From contig NZ_VDCQ01000014.1 in the NCBI RefSeq assembly GCF_006265175.1, positions 90,252-154,251 on the forward strand: a DNA stretch of 64,000 bases, given 5' to 3'. Shown here one piece after another: positions 33,589-42,317 of the stretch. The stretch's first letter is position 1. The number at the start of each line of letters is the position of its first letter. Below the pieces are notes generated by a model. It was not told where the DNA came from and did no database searches. It was given only the letters and a program-made list of their open reading frames with translations. This DNA is from Paenibacillus hemerocallicola. GTDB lineage: Bacteria > Bacillota > Bacilli > Paenibacillales > NBRC-103111. The translations under genes were made by a program, and so were the position numbers.

Positions 33589-34956
33589 ATGAACGACAAG
33601 AGGAGCAAACGGACGACGCGCCGGCTGTTCGCCGCTCTCGCGGCAAGCGCGATTGCGGCAACGGCCGCAACCGGCTGCGGCGGCGGCAAGGAGGGAGCGG
33701 ATGCAGGGGGGAAAGCCGCATCGCCGGCAACCGCCAAACAACCGGTAGAGCTGAACGTCACGACCGGAGCGGGGGGATCGACGATCGCCGACATCGAATC
33801 GCTGTTCAACGCGGAGGCGATCAGGAAGAAATTCCCGCACATCAAACTGAACTATATTCCGAAAAACCAAGCCGACGCCATAAAGTCGATCGAATCGTTA
33901 ATGGTGTCCGGCACGCCGATCGACATTTACTTCGACTCCATCTATGTCTACATGAACACGCTGGAGCAATTCAAGCTCGGCTACGACATGTCGGCGGAGC
34001 TGAAGAAATTCAATATCGATCCGAACCAATACGATCCGAGCGCGCTTAACATCGCCAATTCGTCCTATTCGAACAAAGTGATCGGGCTGCCGATCACGAA
34101 CACGATTCCCGTCCTGTACTACAACAAGGAAATTTTCGACCGGTTCGGCGTCGCGTATCCGAAAAACGGCATGACCTGGGACGAAATGTACGATATCGCC
34201 CGCAAGCTGACGCGGACGGAGGGCGGCAAGACATACCTCGGCTTCGCTTTTTCGTTCTATCACCATTTCTTCCACATGAACTCATTGTCGACGCCGTATG
34301 TCGATGCGAAGACGGGGTTAAGCGCTTTCACTTCGAATCCGGACTGGAAGAGGCTGATCGACGCCTCTATCGTCAAAACCTATGAGAGCACGGTTTACCA
34401 GAACTGGCTGAAGGAGAACAAGCGCATCCCGAAATTTGACGATTTTCTGCTCGGCACGGTGGCGATGCAGTTTTCTCAGGTGTACGGCGGCGGGGACATG
34501 CTGACCAAGCTCGAAACGTTCAATTACGGCGTCGTCTCCACGCCGATCTTTGCCGGCACGAAAACCGGCACCCAGCCGTATCCGACGTACGTGGGGGTAT
34601 CCAGCACAAGCAAGCACAAGGAAGAAGCGATGGAAATCATCAACTATTTGGTCAGCGAGGAGCATCAGACTTATTTGGCGCGTGACAAGGGCGCGATTCC
34701 GGCGATCAAGAACGACGCGGTCCGCAAGCAGCTGTACGAAGGAACGCCGTTGAAAGGCAAAGGCTTTTACGAGGCGATTTACCATAATCCGCTCGCCCCG
34801 CTCGCCGACAAGACGATCTACGACGAGTCCGTCCGCAGCGTCTTCGACAGTGCCGGCATCATCAAGCTCGGGACGGGCCAAACCGACATCAACACGTATC
34901 TGCGGGAAGCCGAAGAGAAGGCGAACAAGAAGATCGAGCAGGAGAAAAGTAAATAA
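33589..34956 (+). CDS. Extracellular solute-binding lipoprotein (beta-helix operon)
   Basis: 455 residues. Basic N-terminus (NDKRSKRTTRRLFAALAASA) and lipobox-like ATGC, then the family 1 fold: VLYYNKEIFDRFGVAYPKNG followed by MTWDEM, and the closing helix DINTYLREAEEKANKKIEQ. ATG 33589 has AAAGGAG 11 bases upstream. The beta-helix gene starts 12 bases after the stop, so the SBP and the two secreted proteins form one operon under the membrane AraC regulator. Likely ligand: oligosaccharide released from a pectin-like polymer (inferred from neighbours). No permeases. Confidence 0.9.
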   Translation: MNDKRSKRTTRRLFAALAASAIAATAATGCGGGKEGADAGGKAASPATAKQPVELNVTTGAGGSTIADIESLFNAEAIRKKFPHIKLNYIPKNQADAIKSIESLMVSGTPIDIYFDSIYVYMNTLEQFKLGYDMSAELKKFNIDPNQYDPSALNIANSSYSNKVIGLPITNTIPVLYYNKEIFDRFGVAYPKNGMTWDEMYDIARKLTRTEGGKTYLGFAFSFYHHFFHMNSLSTPYVDAKTGLSAFTSNPDWKRLIDASIVKTYESTVYQNWLKENKRIPKFDDFLLGTVAMQFSQVYGGGDMLTKLETFNYGVVSTPIFAGTKTGTQPYPTYVGVSSTSKHKEEAMEIINYLVSEEHQTYLARDKGAIPAIKNDAVRKQLYEGTPLKGKGFYEAIYHNPLAPLADKTIYDESVRSVFDSAGIIKLGTGQTDINTYLREAEEKANKKIEQEKSK

Positions 34957-34968
34957 GGGGGCCTACTT

Positions 34969-36987
34969 GTGGCACATTATCGTTTGTTCAAGCTCGTGCT
35001 TGCGCCTGCAGTAATCGTACTGGCCGGCGTCATCGGCGGCCTGCTGTTCAAGCAGCAGGAAGCGCGCGCGGCCGACACGCTCGTCCGCTACACGGACGTC
35101 CCCGGCACGATTCCCAGCTCGCTGTTCACCGTTACGGCTACGACCTATGACGGCTTGAACAGCTATGCCATCACGGCCGAGAAGGTCGCCTCGACCCAGA
35201 GCGCCTATGCCGATGTAAGCTACGCGAGGTTCGCCTTCGCCGGAGCCGTCAACGTAAAGATCAAGGCGAGCAGCGGATCGATCGGCGATTACAGCATCAG
35301 CCCGATCCACGAAGGCATACAGCCGATCATAGATGCGGCCGACAATTCAATGACCATTACTCTGTCCAATCCGGGCAATGCAAGAGAACGGCCGATTCGG
35401 CTAATCGTGCATAAAAACTACAGCCTTGCCGACGAGAAGCTGTTCCTGCTCGCAGACCCGCTGGAAGAGAACGCGCCGCAGCCCGGACAGAGCGGGGTAT
35501 ATGACGTCACAGACTACGGGGCGGATAAGACGGGGGCGACGAACGCCCGATCCGCCATTCAGGCGGCCATTCAGGCGGTTAGCGACGCTGGCGGAGGCAT
35601 CTTGTACTTCCCGAACGGCAAGTACAAGACGGGAGGGCTGCTCATGAAGAGCAACGTGACGCTGTATCTGGAAAGCGGCGCCCTTATTCAGGGAACGGGC
35701 GTCGATACCGATTTCGCCAGGGTGCCCGGCACGAACAGCGCTTATGCGCTCATCGGCTTTCCAGACGTATCCCATGCAGGCATTATGGGACGCGGCGTCA
35801 TCGACGGCGCCGGGGCTAGCATGACCCGTTCGCTAAGGCTCGTCTATACGTTCAACAGCGACCATATCGACATCCGCGACGTTTATTTCCGCAATTCCGG
35901 CAAATGGACCGTGCACTTCGCGGGCTCGGAGGACATCGTCGGGCGCAATTACAAGATCATCAACGACCCGCTGCCGAGCACGGACGGGACGGATCCGGAC
36001 AATTCGGTCCGGGTGGCGATCGACGGCATTTTCGAGTATACGCATGACGACGCGATTGCGGTAAAAGCTTCCCGCTATTACGGCGCCGTGGGCGCTACGC
36101 AGGATGTGACAATCAGCAACAGCGTATTCTGGACGATGAAATCGGGCATCAAGATCGGCAGCGAAATATTGGACAACGTTTCCGGCGTCACCTTCTCCAA
36201 CAACGACATTGTATTTTCCGACCGCGTCATGGCCATCTATGCGAACGGAACGGCGACCATCAGCGATATCGAATTTATCAACAACCGGTCCGAGAAGGTG
36301 TCCGACGAGTATAAGAAAATGCTCGTGCATTTCTCCACCTCCTATGACAACAACGAGTACGGCTTCGGCCATATCGACGGGGTGCGCGTCACCAATCATA
36401 CGGCGTATTACCCATCCCCGGCTCTGTCCGAGGTGAAGGGCTACGACAGCACGCGCGGGATCGCCAACGTGACCTTCACCGATCTGGTCGTGAATGGCGC
36501 GAAGGTGACGGAAGCGAACAAGGGCGGCACGTTCAAGCTGCCGTTCAACAGCTATACGTCGAACGTTACGTTCGCCTCCACGACGCCAGTGCCGCTCGAG
36601 GTCAGAGTCGAAGCGGAGGATATGACGCTCGCCGGCTATTCGATCGAGACGCAAACGAGCGCCTCCGGCGGCAAAATGATCAAGGCAACCGGCGCCGCAA
36701 CCGCGACGTATGCGTCCGCAGCTCCCGCCGGTACGTACGATATCGTCGTCACGTATTACGACGAAAATGACGGCAGCTCGCCCATGTCCGTTTCACTGAA
36801 CGGGACGGTTATCGATGCCTGGATCGCCAATCAAAATTTGGGCTCCGCTTCGCCCAACGCCGCGACTCGCGTGATGCGGACGATACTCGGCGTCGCTCTT
36901 CAGCCGGGCGACACGATATTGCTGCAGAGCGAGGCGAACGGCGGGGAAGGCGGCCGTATCGACTGCATGGACTTGATTCCCCGGTAA
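34969..36987 (+). CDS. Secreted right-handed beta-helix protein, GH28/pectate-lyase type, with C-terminal CBM
   Basis: 672 residues. Signal peptide with cleavage near ARA-ADT (residue 35). Residues ~37-150 are an all-beta N-terminal domain; ~178 onward is the pectate-lyase superfamily start VTDYGADKTGATNARSAIQ. GH28-like motifs follow: STDGTDPDNS (about 335), DDAIAVKA (about 361) and KSGIKIGSE, corresponding to NTDG.D, DD.IA.K and RIK of polygalacturonases; the G-H-G box is not evident. The C-terminal ~125 residues (VEAEDMTLAGYSIETQTSAS) look like a CBM35/CBM6-type module. Start is GTG 34969 with AAGGGGG 7 bases upstream. Probably cleaves a uronic-acid-containing polysaccharide outside the cell. 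Confidence 0.8.
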   Translation: MAHYRLFKLVLAPAVIVLAGVIGGLLFKQQEARAADTLVRYTDVPGTIPSSLFTVTATTYDGLNSYAITAEKVASTQSAYADVSYARFAFAGAVNVKIKASSGSIGDYSISPIHEGIQPIIDAADNSMTITLSNPGNARERPIRLIVHKNYSLADEKLFLLADPLEENAPQPGQSGVYDVTDYGADKTGATNARSAIQAAIQAVSDAGGGILYFPNGKYKTGGLLMKSNVTLYLESGALIQGTGVDTDFARVPGTNSAYALIGFPDVSHAGIMGRGVIDGAGASMTRSLRLVYTFNSDHIDIRDVYFRNSGKWTVHFAGSEDIVGRNYKIINDPLPSTDGTDPDNSVRVAIDGIFEYTHDDAIAVKASRYYGAVGATQDVTISNSVFWTMKSGIKIGSEILDNVSGVTFSNNDIVFSDRVMAIYANGTATISDIEFINNRSEKVSDEYKKMLVHFSTSYDNNEYGFGHIDGVRVTNHTAYYPSPALSEVKGYDSTRGIANVTFTDLVVNGAKVTEANKGGTFKLPFNSYTSNVTFASTTPVPLEVRVEAEDMTLAGYSIETQTSASGGKMIKATGAATATYASAAPAGTYDIVVTYYDENDGSSPMSVSLNGTVIDAWIANQNLGSASPNAATRVMRTILGVALQPGDTILLQSEANGGEGGRIDCMDLIPR

Positions 36988-37027
36988 ACGGACGCTGTCC
37001 CGAACCTGCGAAAAAGGAGACATTTTG

Positions 37028-38446
37028 ATGCAATCGGATCAATTGTCAAGAAGAACTTTCATCGGAATGGCCGCCTGCACGGTATTGGCCGCCGCCGCCC
37101 CGCTTGTCCGACTCGTTCCCGAGACGGCGGCTGGCGCCGTCTCGCGCGGCGTAACCTCCAGCGTGTATTCGAACGAAAACCCGCCGTGCGACGATCCGGG
37201 CATCCCCGTACCGGACGGCTTCCGCTGGAATCCGGCGCCCCTGGCGTTGTACAGGAAAACCGACGGGACGATTGCGACGGACTGGGACGTTTCGGATTTC
37301 GCCTACAGGGGGGCGGGAAAGGCGTATTACGTCAGCTTGACGTCGGGCAGCGACACGAACGACGGAACGACGCTCGAAACCGCATTTCAATCGCTCGGCA
37401 AAGCGCTGCTGATGCCAGATGTGGACATCGTCTATCTCGATGAAGGCGTATACCCGCGCAAGCATGCATTTAATTCGACAACCATTCCGCGCAGCGTCAG
37501 TCTGATCGCGCTGCCGGGCAAGAAGGTCGTGCTCGGTACGCATGATTCGCTCGTCTGGTCGGCGGAGAGCGGACTGACCGGGACCTACAAGGCGGCGCGC
37601 ACCTCGGTCGGCCGCGTGTTCGACGCCTCCTTCACCGATCCGTTCGGAGACTATGCCGAGCTGACCGTGCGCGGCTCCGCCGACGAAGTGGGCGATCATC
37701 CCGGCTCGACCTATACCGACGGATCGACGGTGTGGGTGAGGACGGCCGACTCGCGTCCGCCCGACGATCGGGTGCGCGTATATCTCGCAGTCAAAAATGC
37801 CAATATCGAAGGCGGGAAGACTTTGTACGTGGAAGGTATCAGCTTCGAGGGGGGCACGAATCCGCTTCGTGCGGCCAACTCCGCCGCCGAGCCGGACAAT
37901 CTGAAGGTATACGCCAAAAACTGCAGGTTCAAATACGCTTCGGCGACGAACGGGCTGCACATACTCGGTGCGCGGGAATGCTTTATCCAAAATTGCGAGG
38001 CCGCCCGCAACCGCAGCGACGGCTTCAATTACCATCACTACAATAACAGGACGCCGATGGCCGTCGAAGTCGGCAGCATCGGGCGGCATAACGGCATACC
38101 CGGTCAAACGAACCAGAACGGCTCTACCTCGCACGACGGGGGGACGGTTATCCGCGTAAACGGCATGTATTTCTCCAATATCGGCCCGAACGTGGCCGAC
38201 GTGAACGAAGCCACGCATAGCTGGAATGTCGGCTGCGTCAGCTGCGACTCGCGCGTCGGCGTAAGCACGACGCAGAACGTCAACTGGCAAAGCTACGGTC
38301 CGGGCAATCGGATGTGGCTGGATGATTGCGTATCGGTCGGTTCGCTGCACGATTTGTACGCGTCGTCATCCGCCGCCATCTATGTACGCAATGTAAGGTC
38401 TCACGGGGTGTGGAAGACGAACGGGGCGACGATCGCCGGCTATTGA
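37028..38446 (+). CDS. Tat-exported right-handed beta-helix protein
   Basis: 472 residues. The N-terminus contains the twin-arginine motif SRRTFIG followed by a hydrophobic Ala-rich stretch, so it is probably exported folded by the Tat system. The mature part has YYVSLTSGSDTNDGTTLETA and FQSLGKAL, the usual entry to a DUF1565/pectate-lyase-like beta helix, and later NCRFKYASATNG and AARNRSDGFNYHHY-type rungs. ATG 37028 has GGAG about 9 bases upstream. It is the last gene of the SBP operon. Exact activity (lyase, hydrolase or epimerase) cannot be told. Confidence 0.78.
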   Translation: MQSDQLSRRTFIGMAACTVLAAAAPLVRLVPETAAGAVSRGVTSSVYSNENPPCDDPGIPVPDGFRWNPAPLALYRKTDGTIATDWDVSDFAYRGAGKAYYVSLTSGSDTNDGTTLETAFQSLGKALLMPDVDIVYLDEGVYPRKHAFNSTTIPRSVSLIALPGKKVVLGTHDSLVWSAESGLTGTYKAARTSVGRVFDASFTDPFGDYAELTVRGSADEVGDHPGSTYTDGSTVWVRTADSRPPDDRVRVYLAVKNANIEGGKTLYVEGISFEGGTNPLRAANSAAEPDNLKVYAKNCRFKYASATNGLHILGARECFIQNCEAARNRSDGFNYHHYNNRTPMAVEVGSIGRHNGIPGQTNQNGSTSHDGGTVIRVNGMYFSNIGPNVADVNEATHSWNVGCVSCDSRVGVSTTQNVNWQSYGPGNRMWLDDCVSVGSLHDLYASSSAAIYVRNVRSHGVWKTNGATIAGY

Positions 38447-38482
38447 GCCGGACGGCGGCTTCAGACGGAATAATGTCTTAGA

Positions 38483-38520
38483 GAATAGGCTCGTTCCCGA
38501 TTGAGGGGACGGGTCTATTC
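38483..38520. terminator. Bidirectional terminator overlapping the AraC stop codon
   Basis: GAATAG-CTCGT-CCC and GGG-ACGGG-CTATTC form an imperfect long hairpin between convergent genes. The right arm includes the stop codon of the minus-strand AraC gene. Confidence 0.55.
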
Positions 38521-39408
38521 CGATCTCGGCAAATGAGTCAGGGGCTTCATACTGCTTGGATCGGATTGGCGGAATTCGCTTGGAGACATATGGAAATGCT
38601 TTTTGAACGCTTTCGAGAAGGAGAATAAATCATGGTAACCGACGGAGAAGGCAATCTCGGTTAGCGTGTACGCCGTATCCGCGAGCATCGTGCACGCCGC
38701 TTTCATCTTGAGATTCTGTAAATATTTAATTGGCGACATCCCGTATGCAGCATTGAACTTCCGGCTGAAATAGGCACGGTCCACCCCGACGAACGATGCG
38801 GCTTTCTCGATCGTAATCCCTTCCGCATAGTGCATTTCCAAATATTCCACTCCTTTTTGCAGCCAACCGCCGGAACTTTCTCCCGATCCCTTCTCCTGCA
38901 TGGCGGGATTTTCGGACAGCGCCTCAAACACGCTATAGAAGGCGATTAGCTTGGCGAAATCCGATGCTTTCCGGCCGTGTGCGCGAATCAAATCGAAAAA
39001 AGCGTCGATCAGTTCCCGTACTCCCGGACGGATGGCGTTTCGAACAAAGGGAACGGCAGGACCCATGCCGAGCCGCTCCAAAATCGACAGCGCCTTCTTT
39101 CCGTCGAAGGCGATCCAAGCCATTTGCAGCGGATGGTTGTCCGAAGTGAAATATTCGTGGGAGCGATTCGGGAACAAGCAGAACAGGTCGTTTCGCTGCA
39201 AATCGTAGCTTCGGTTGTCCTGGATATACGTCCCCGTCCCTTCCAGCACGAAATGAAGGCTGTAGTAGGTCGTCGTTCTCGGTCCGATGCGATAGTGAGG
39301 CTTGGCAACGTTCCGACCCAAACGGATCGGCCATACGGCGCCCGCTTTCTCGAATGCGGTCGGGGTGAAGAAATAACGTTCCGCATACTCCATGAGCTCT
39401 TCCTGCAT
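38515..39408 (-). CDS. AraC family regulator
   Basis: 297 residues. Sugar-binding cupin N-domain (YYSLHFVLEGTGTYIQDNRS, LFCLFPNRSHEYF) as in AraC/XylS sugar regulators, C-terminal double HTH (ITIEKAASFVGVDRAYFSRK, then IAFSVGYHDLFSFSKAFKKH). ATG 39408 has GGAGTGG 6 bases upstream; a longer frame to 39459 lacks a site. It is divergent to the SBP gene at 39752, which it probably activates. Confidence 0.87.
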   Translation of the reverse strand: MQEELMEYAERYFFTPTAFEKAGAVWPIRLGRNVAKPHYRIGPRTTTYYSLHFVLEGTGTYIQDNRSYDLQRNDLFCLFPNRSHEYFTSDNHPLQMAWIAFDGKKALSILERLGMGPAVPFVRNAIRPGVRELIDAFFDLIRAHGRKASDFAKLIAFYSVFEALSENPAMQEKGSGESSGGWLQKGVEYLEMHYAEGITIEKAASFVGVDRAYFSRKFNAAYGMSPIKYLQNLKMKAACTMLADTAYTLTEIAFSVGYHDLFSFSKAFKKHFHMSPSEFRQSDPSSMKPLTHLPRSE

Positions 39409-39751
39409 GGTGTCCACTCCTTTGCTAGCAGTATAAGGGAAGCGGATCGGCCATGACAAGCGATAATTGGAAACGTGTGCCGCAAGCCATGCAAATCATC
39501 CATGCACGGACTCGATTATACCGGGCGCACGTAATGGGCGGAATCGCCAGCACGTCCAGCGCTTTGGAGCAATATTTGGTGAAATTTTAAGCAGATCGGA
39601 TAAATAATAGTTATTTCATTCATGTCAAGGGACGGGAGAAACAGGATAGAATAAAGCTGCAAGCTGCAAGGCTCGGTTGTGCGTTCATGCTTACCCGGTA
39701 CAGTCCGTACAGAAGCAAATTTTACAAACTAAAAAAGGAGGCTCGATTCAA
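39409..39751. promoter_or_regulatory. Divergent control region between AraC and SBP genes, 343 bp
   Basis: No gene. ATAATAGTTATTTCATTCATG (39605-39625) is the AT-rich part likely to hold the SBP promoter; a direct GCAAGCTGCAAG-type repeat lies at 39655-39672. No convincing -35/-10 pair was found, as expected for an AraC-activated promoter. Confidence 0.35.
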
Positions 39752-41101
39752 TTGTCGACAAGAAAAATCAGATTGGCTCTGGCAGTACCGCTGCTATGCG
39801 CGACATTCATTGTGCTTGGAGCTTGCAGTTCTGGCACTGCTTCCACGAACAGTCCGTCGGTCAAGTCGAAGCCGGAGGATTACAATGAAGCCGCAGAGCT
39901 GACGTTTTTCGGTAATTCTGCACAGTCGCAAGAGTATTTCAACAAATATTACGGAGATGCTATCCGCAAAAAGTTTCCGAACTACAAGCTGACCTATTTG
40001 CAGATCGACTCTAACAACAAAGCGACGACTTTGCCCGAATTGATTGCAGCCGGGACGACGATCGATATGTACTATGCGACGATAGGAAATTTTGAAAGCG
40101 CTTTACGCGAATTTGATATGCAAGTGGATATTACCGACTGGATAAAAACGGAATCGATCGATACGAGTCGTTTCGAGGCTACGCTAATGGAAGCGATGAA
40201 GGTCAACACGGGAGGACCGATCTATGGTCTGCCTGTGCAGAGCAATGTGGAAGCGCTGTATTACAACAAAGATATTTTCGATAAATTCGGCGTCTCGTAT
40301 CCGAAGGACGGCATGACCTGGGACGAGGCAGCCGAATTGTCCAAGAAGCTGACGCGTATCGACGGCGGCAAACAGTATTATGGCTTTGGAGCGACTTTCA
40401 GCCATATTTTGCGCGCCAACCAATTGTCGCTCGCGAGAGTGGATAAGGCCACCGGGAAACCGCTTATCCATATCGACCCCGGATGGAAAACCTTATATGA
40501 CACGCTATTCGGGAAAATGATGGGGGGAGACGAATACAAGCAAAGCTTTATCCAAAGCAAAAGTCTGGATAATATTAACGGCTTCATCAAAGACCAAAAC
40601 GTGGCGACGCTCGCTTTCTTCGCGCAGCTGTATTTGACGAACCCGACGGAGCTGCAACTGATGAACTGGGATATGGTCACGCTGCCCACCTTCAAGGAAA
40701 AGCCGGGTGTCGGCTCACAGCTTTACCCGATGTTTTTCGGTCCGACCAAGCTGACAAAAAACAAGGAAGCCGTGTTGAAGGTGATCAAGTTCATGGTGTC
40801 CGAGGAATACCAGACAGGTCTCGCGCGAAAAGGCTGGATGTCCGTTTTGACAACGGATAAGGTTCGCAACGAATACGCGCAGGATACACCATTCAAAGAC
40901 AAAAACTACAAGGCATTGTTTATCAACAAGCCGGCGCCGATCGTGTATACGCCCGAGATCGATCCAAGTTTGATAACGATCCATACGAACGCCGCTTATT
41001 CGATCCTGAAAGGTGAAGCGGACATCAACACGGCGTTCCGGACGGCGGAGCAGGCTGCGCAGAAGGCAATCGATGATTTCAAAGCCAAGAACGCCAAGTA
41101 A
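39752..41101 (+). CDS. Extracellular solute-binding lipoprotein (stand-alone)
   Basis: 449 residues from TTG 39752, which has AAAGGAGG 10 bases upstream. Lipobox LGAC, Ser/Thr-rich linker, family 1 fold with ALYYNKDIFDKFGVSYPKDG followed by MTWDEA, and the closing helix DINTAFRTAEQAAQKAID. Close in pattern to the SBPs of modules 1 and 2. It is alone between a divergent AraC regulator and a terminator, with no enzyme, permease or ATPase genes: a pure uptake-receptor unit. Confidence 0.9.
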   Translation: MSTRKIRLALAVPLLCATFIVLGACSSGTASTNSPSVKSKPEDYNEAAELTFFGNSAQSQEYFNKYYGDAIRKKFPNYKLTYLQIDSNNKATTLPELIAAGTTIDMYYATIGNFESALREFDMQVDITDWIKTESIDTSRFEATLMEAMKVNTGGPIYGLPVQSNVEALYYNKDIFDKFGVSYPKDGMTWDEAAELSKKLTRIDGGKQYYGFGATFSHILRANQLSLARVDKATGKPLIHIDPGWKTLYDTLFGKMMGGDEYKQSFIQSKSLDNINGFIKDQNVATLAFFAQLYLTNPTELQLMNWDMVTLPTFKEKPGVGSQLYPMFFGPTKLTKNKEAVLKVIKFMVSEEYQTGLARKGWMSVLTTDKVRNEYAQDTPFKDKNYKALFINKPAPIVYTPEIDPSLITIHTNAAYSILKGEADINTAFRTAEQAAQKAIDDFKAKNAK

Positions 41102-41161
41102 AGCGCTTAACCTTTAGCGGCCGGCTGCCGATAAGCAGCGTCTCAAGCGGCAGCTGAACGG

Positions 41162-41198
41162 AATCCCTTGCCGGCTATATGCTGACGGGGATTTTTTT
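41162..41198 (+). terminator. Rho-independent terminator
   Basis: AATCCC (41162-41167) and GGGATT (41188-41193) with an inner CCGGC region and seven T after the stem; it closes the stand-alone SBP unit. Confidence 0.6.
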
Positions 41199-41201
41199 AC
41201 G

Positions 41202-41228
41202 TTAAGGAATGTTTAACCTCGCGAAAGT
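41202..41228. repeat. 27-base extragenic repeat, copy 1
   Basis: TTAAGGAATGTTTAAC followed by CTCGCGAAAGT matches 46590-46616 at about 22 of 27 positions. It lies just after a terminator in both places and is part of a partial inverted repeat (AATGTTTAA ... TTAACATT). Confidence 0.4.
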
Positions 41229-41321
41229 TTTTCTTAACATTGGGGACTAGTCTAAGCAATATCAAAATCATATCCATAGTATGTAAGGCACGAAAAGCAT
41301 GCGTAAGGGAGGAGGGGAAAC

Positions 41322-41438
41322 ATGAGCGGTGTAGCTGGTTGCGGAGGCATCTTTACATCCACTGGAGTCATTTTGGTTCTCTTCATTTTGCTTGTTATCA
41401 TTTTGTGCGGAAGCGGTTTTCTGGGTAAAGGATTTTAA
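41322..41438 (+). CDS. YjcZ-type small sporulation peptide 1
   Basis: 38 residues: MSGVAGCGGIFTSTGVILVL then FILLVIILCGSGFLGKGF. A Gly-rich head followed by one hydrophobic helix is the pattern of the YjcZ/YosZ family of tiny spore-coat-associated proteins. GGGAGGAGGGG lies just upstream of ATG 41322. A second, very similar gene follows 95 bases later. Probably expressed in the mother cell late in sporulation (family knowledge). Confidence 0.85.
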   Translation: MSGVAGCGGIFTSTGVILVLFILLVIILCGSGFLGKGF

Positions 41439-41533
41439 TTTTTCGGATTTTCGGTTCAGTGGTGTATAGTCCAGTCAACTACACATGGATCCCCATAAAA
41501 TATGCAGCATGAACAGGGAAGGAGGAGGGGGAT

Positions 41534-41632
41534 ATGAGCGGAATTGGCGGAGGCTTGTTTACATCGACAGGTGTAATCTTAGTTCTTTTCATCTTGCTGG
41601 TCATCGTTTCACGCGGTGGATTCGGATATTAA
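41534..41632 (+). CDS. YjcZ-type small sporulation peptide 2
   Basis: 32 residues: MSGIGGGLFTSTGVILVLFI then LLVIVSRGGFGY. It shares FTSTGVILVLFILLVI exactly with the preceding peptide, so the two are tandem duplicates with different heads and tails. GGAGGAGGGGG precedes ATG 41534. The terminator at 41642 closes the pair. Confidence 0.85.
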   Translation: MSGIGGGLFTSTGVILVLFILLVIVSRGGFGY

Positions 41633-41641
41633 CTTTTTGTG

Positions 41642-41674
41642 GCTGAGGGAGCCTCTCCCTCGGCTTATTTTTTT
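41642..41674 (+). terminator. Rho-independent terminator after the YjcZ pair
   Basis: GCTGAGGGA and TCCCTCGGC (9 pairs, one G-U) with a 5-base loop, followed by TTATTTTTTT. Confidence 0.85.
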
Positions 41675-42317
41675 ATATCGCTCTGTTACCGATTTTGTTA
41701 CATATTCCTTCGAACATTTCATTCCATGACTATTCCGGAAATGCATACTGTGTGTGTTCATCTACTCAACAGCAGTCTATGTTCGAAAAAACGGATTGAG
41801 TGTGTGTTTGCCTGTTTTCAAAATAAAAAAAACGGATGCTGACGGGCTGCTGGGACAGACTGTAGGTCGGGGAACGGGCCATGATTTTAGGCATATTTGA
41901 CGCTGTTGCAGTTGAAGCCGTGTTGTCAGCGCTTATTCGAATTACGTCGAAAGATGTTTTTTAATAAAAACGTCTTTCGAAAATATATTATATATAATAT
42001 ATTTAACATATGGTTCTAATTGGATCAAAGAAGCCCGTTCGCTGCATACCCGACAAAATCGCAAGCGTCTACAAATGGAGGGAGCGATGGGCCGATGTAA
42101 GCCGCACGGTCCAAGATGGCCAGGCGATATGGAATCCGGGGAGCGAAGTGCAATCGGCGCGGTGACGGGACCATGAGTCGCAAAGTTTTGGACGAGCGCT
42201 GCAAAGCGACAGACCGTGCGAAAAATGGAAACGGACCCGTGCGACAGGCCGAGTAGAAACAGGTGGCGTCCGGCTTCCCGAGATCGGACGAACGGTACGT
42301 TTGGGGAGGGCAATGCA
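41675..42317. other. Gene-free 643 bp with long hairpin and AT palindrome
   Basis: No supported gene. At 41948-41979 CGAAAGATGTTTTT pairs with AAAAACGTCTTTCG around TAAT (14 bp, one G-U). Immediately after, 41981-42004 is a perfect 24-bp palindrome of A and T only, containing ATTATATATAAT (41987-41998), a word also found at 46790 and nearly so at 56631. It probably carries the promoter/operator of the AraC gene at 42318. Confidence 0.55.

Noticed and set aside
37046..38350. 434-codon minus-strand frame
   Set aside because: Antisense shadow of the Tat-exported beta-helix gene; Arg/Ala/Val-rich composition without domain.
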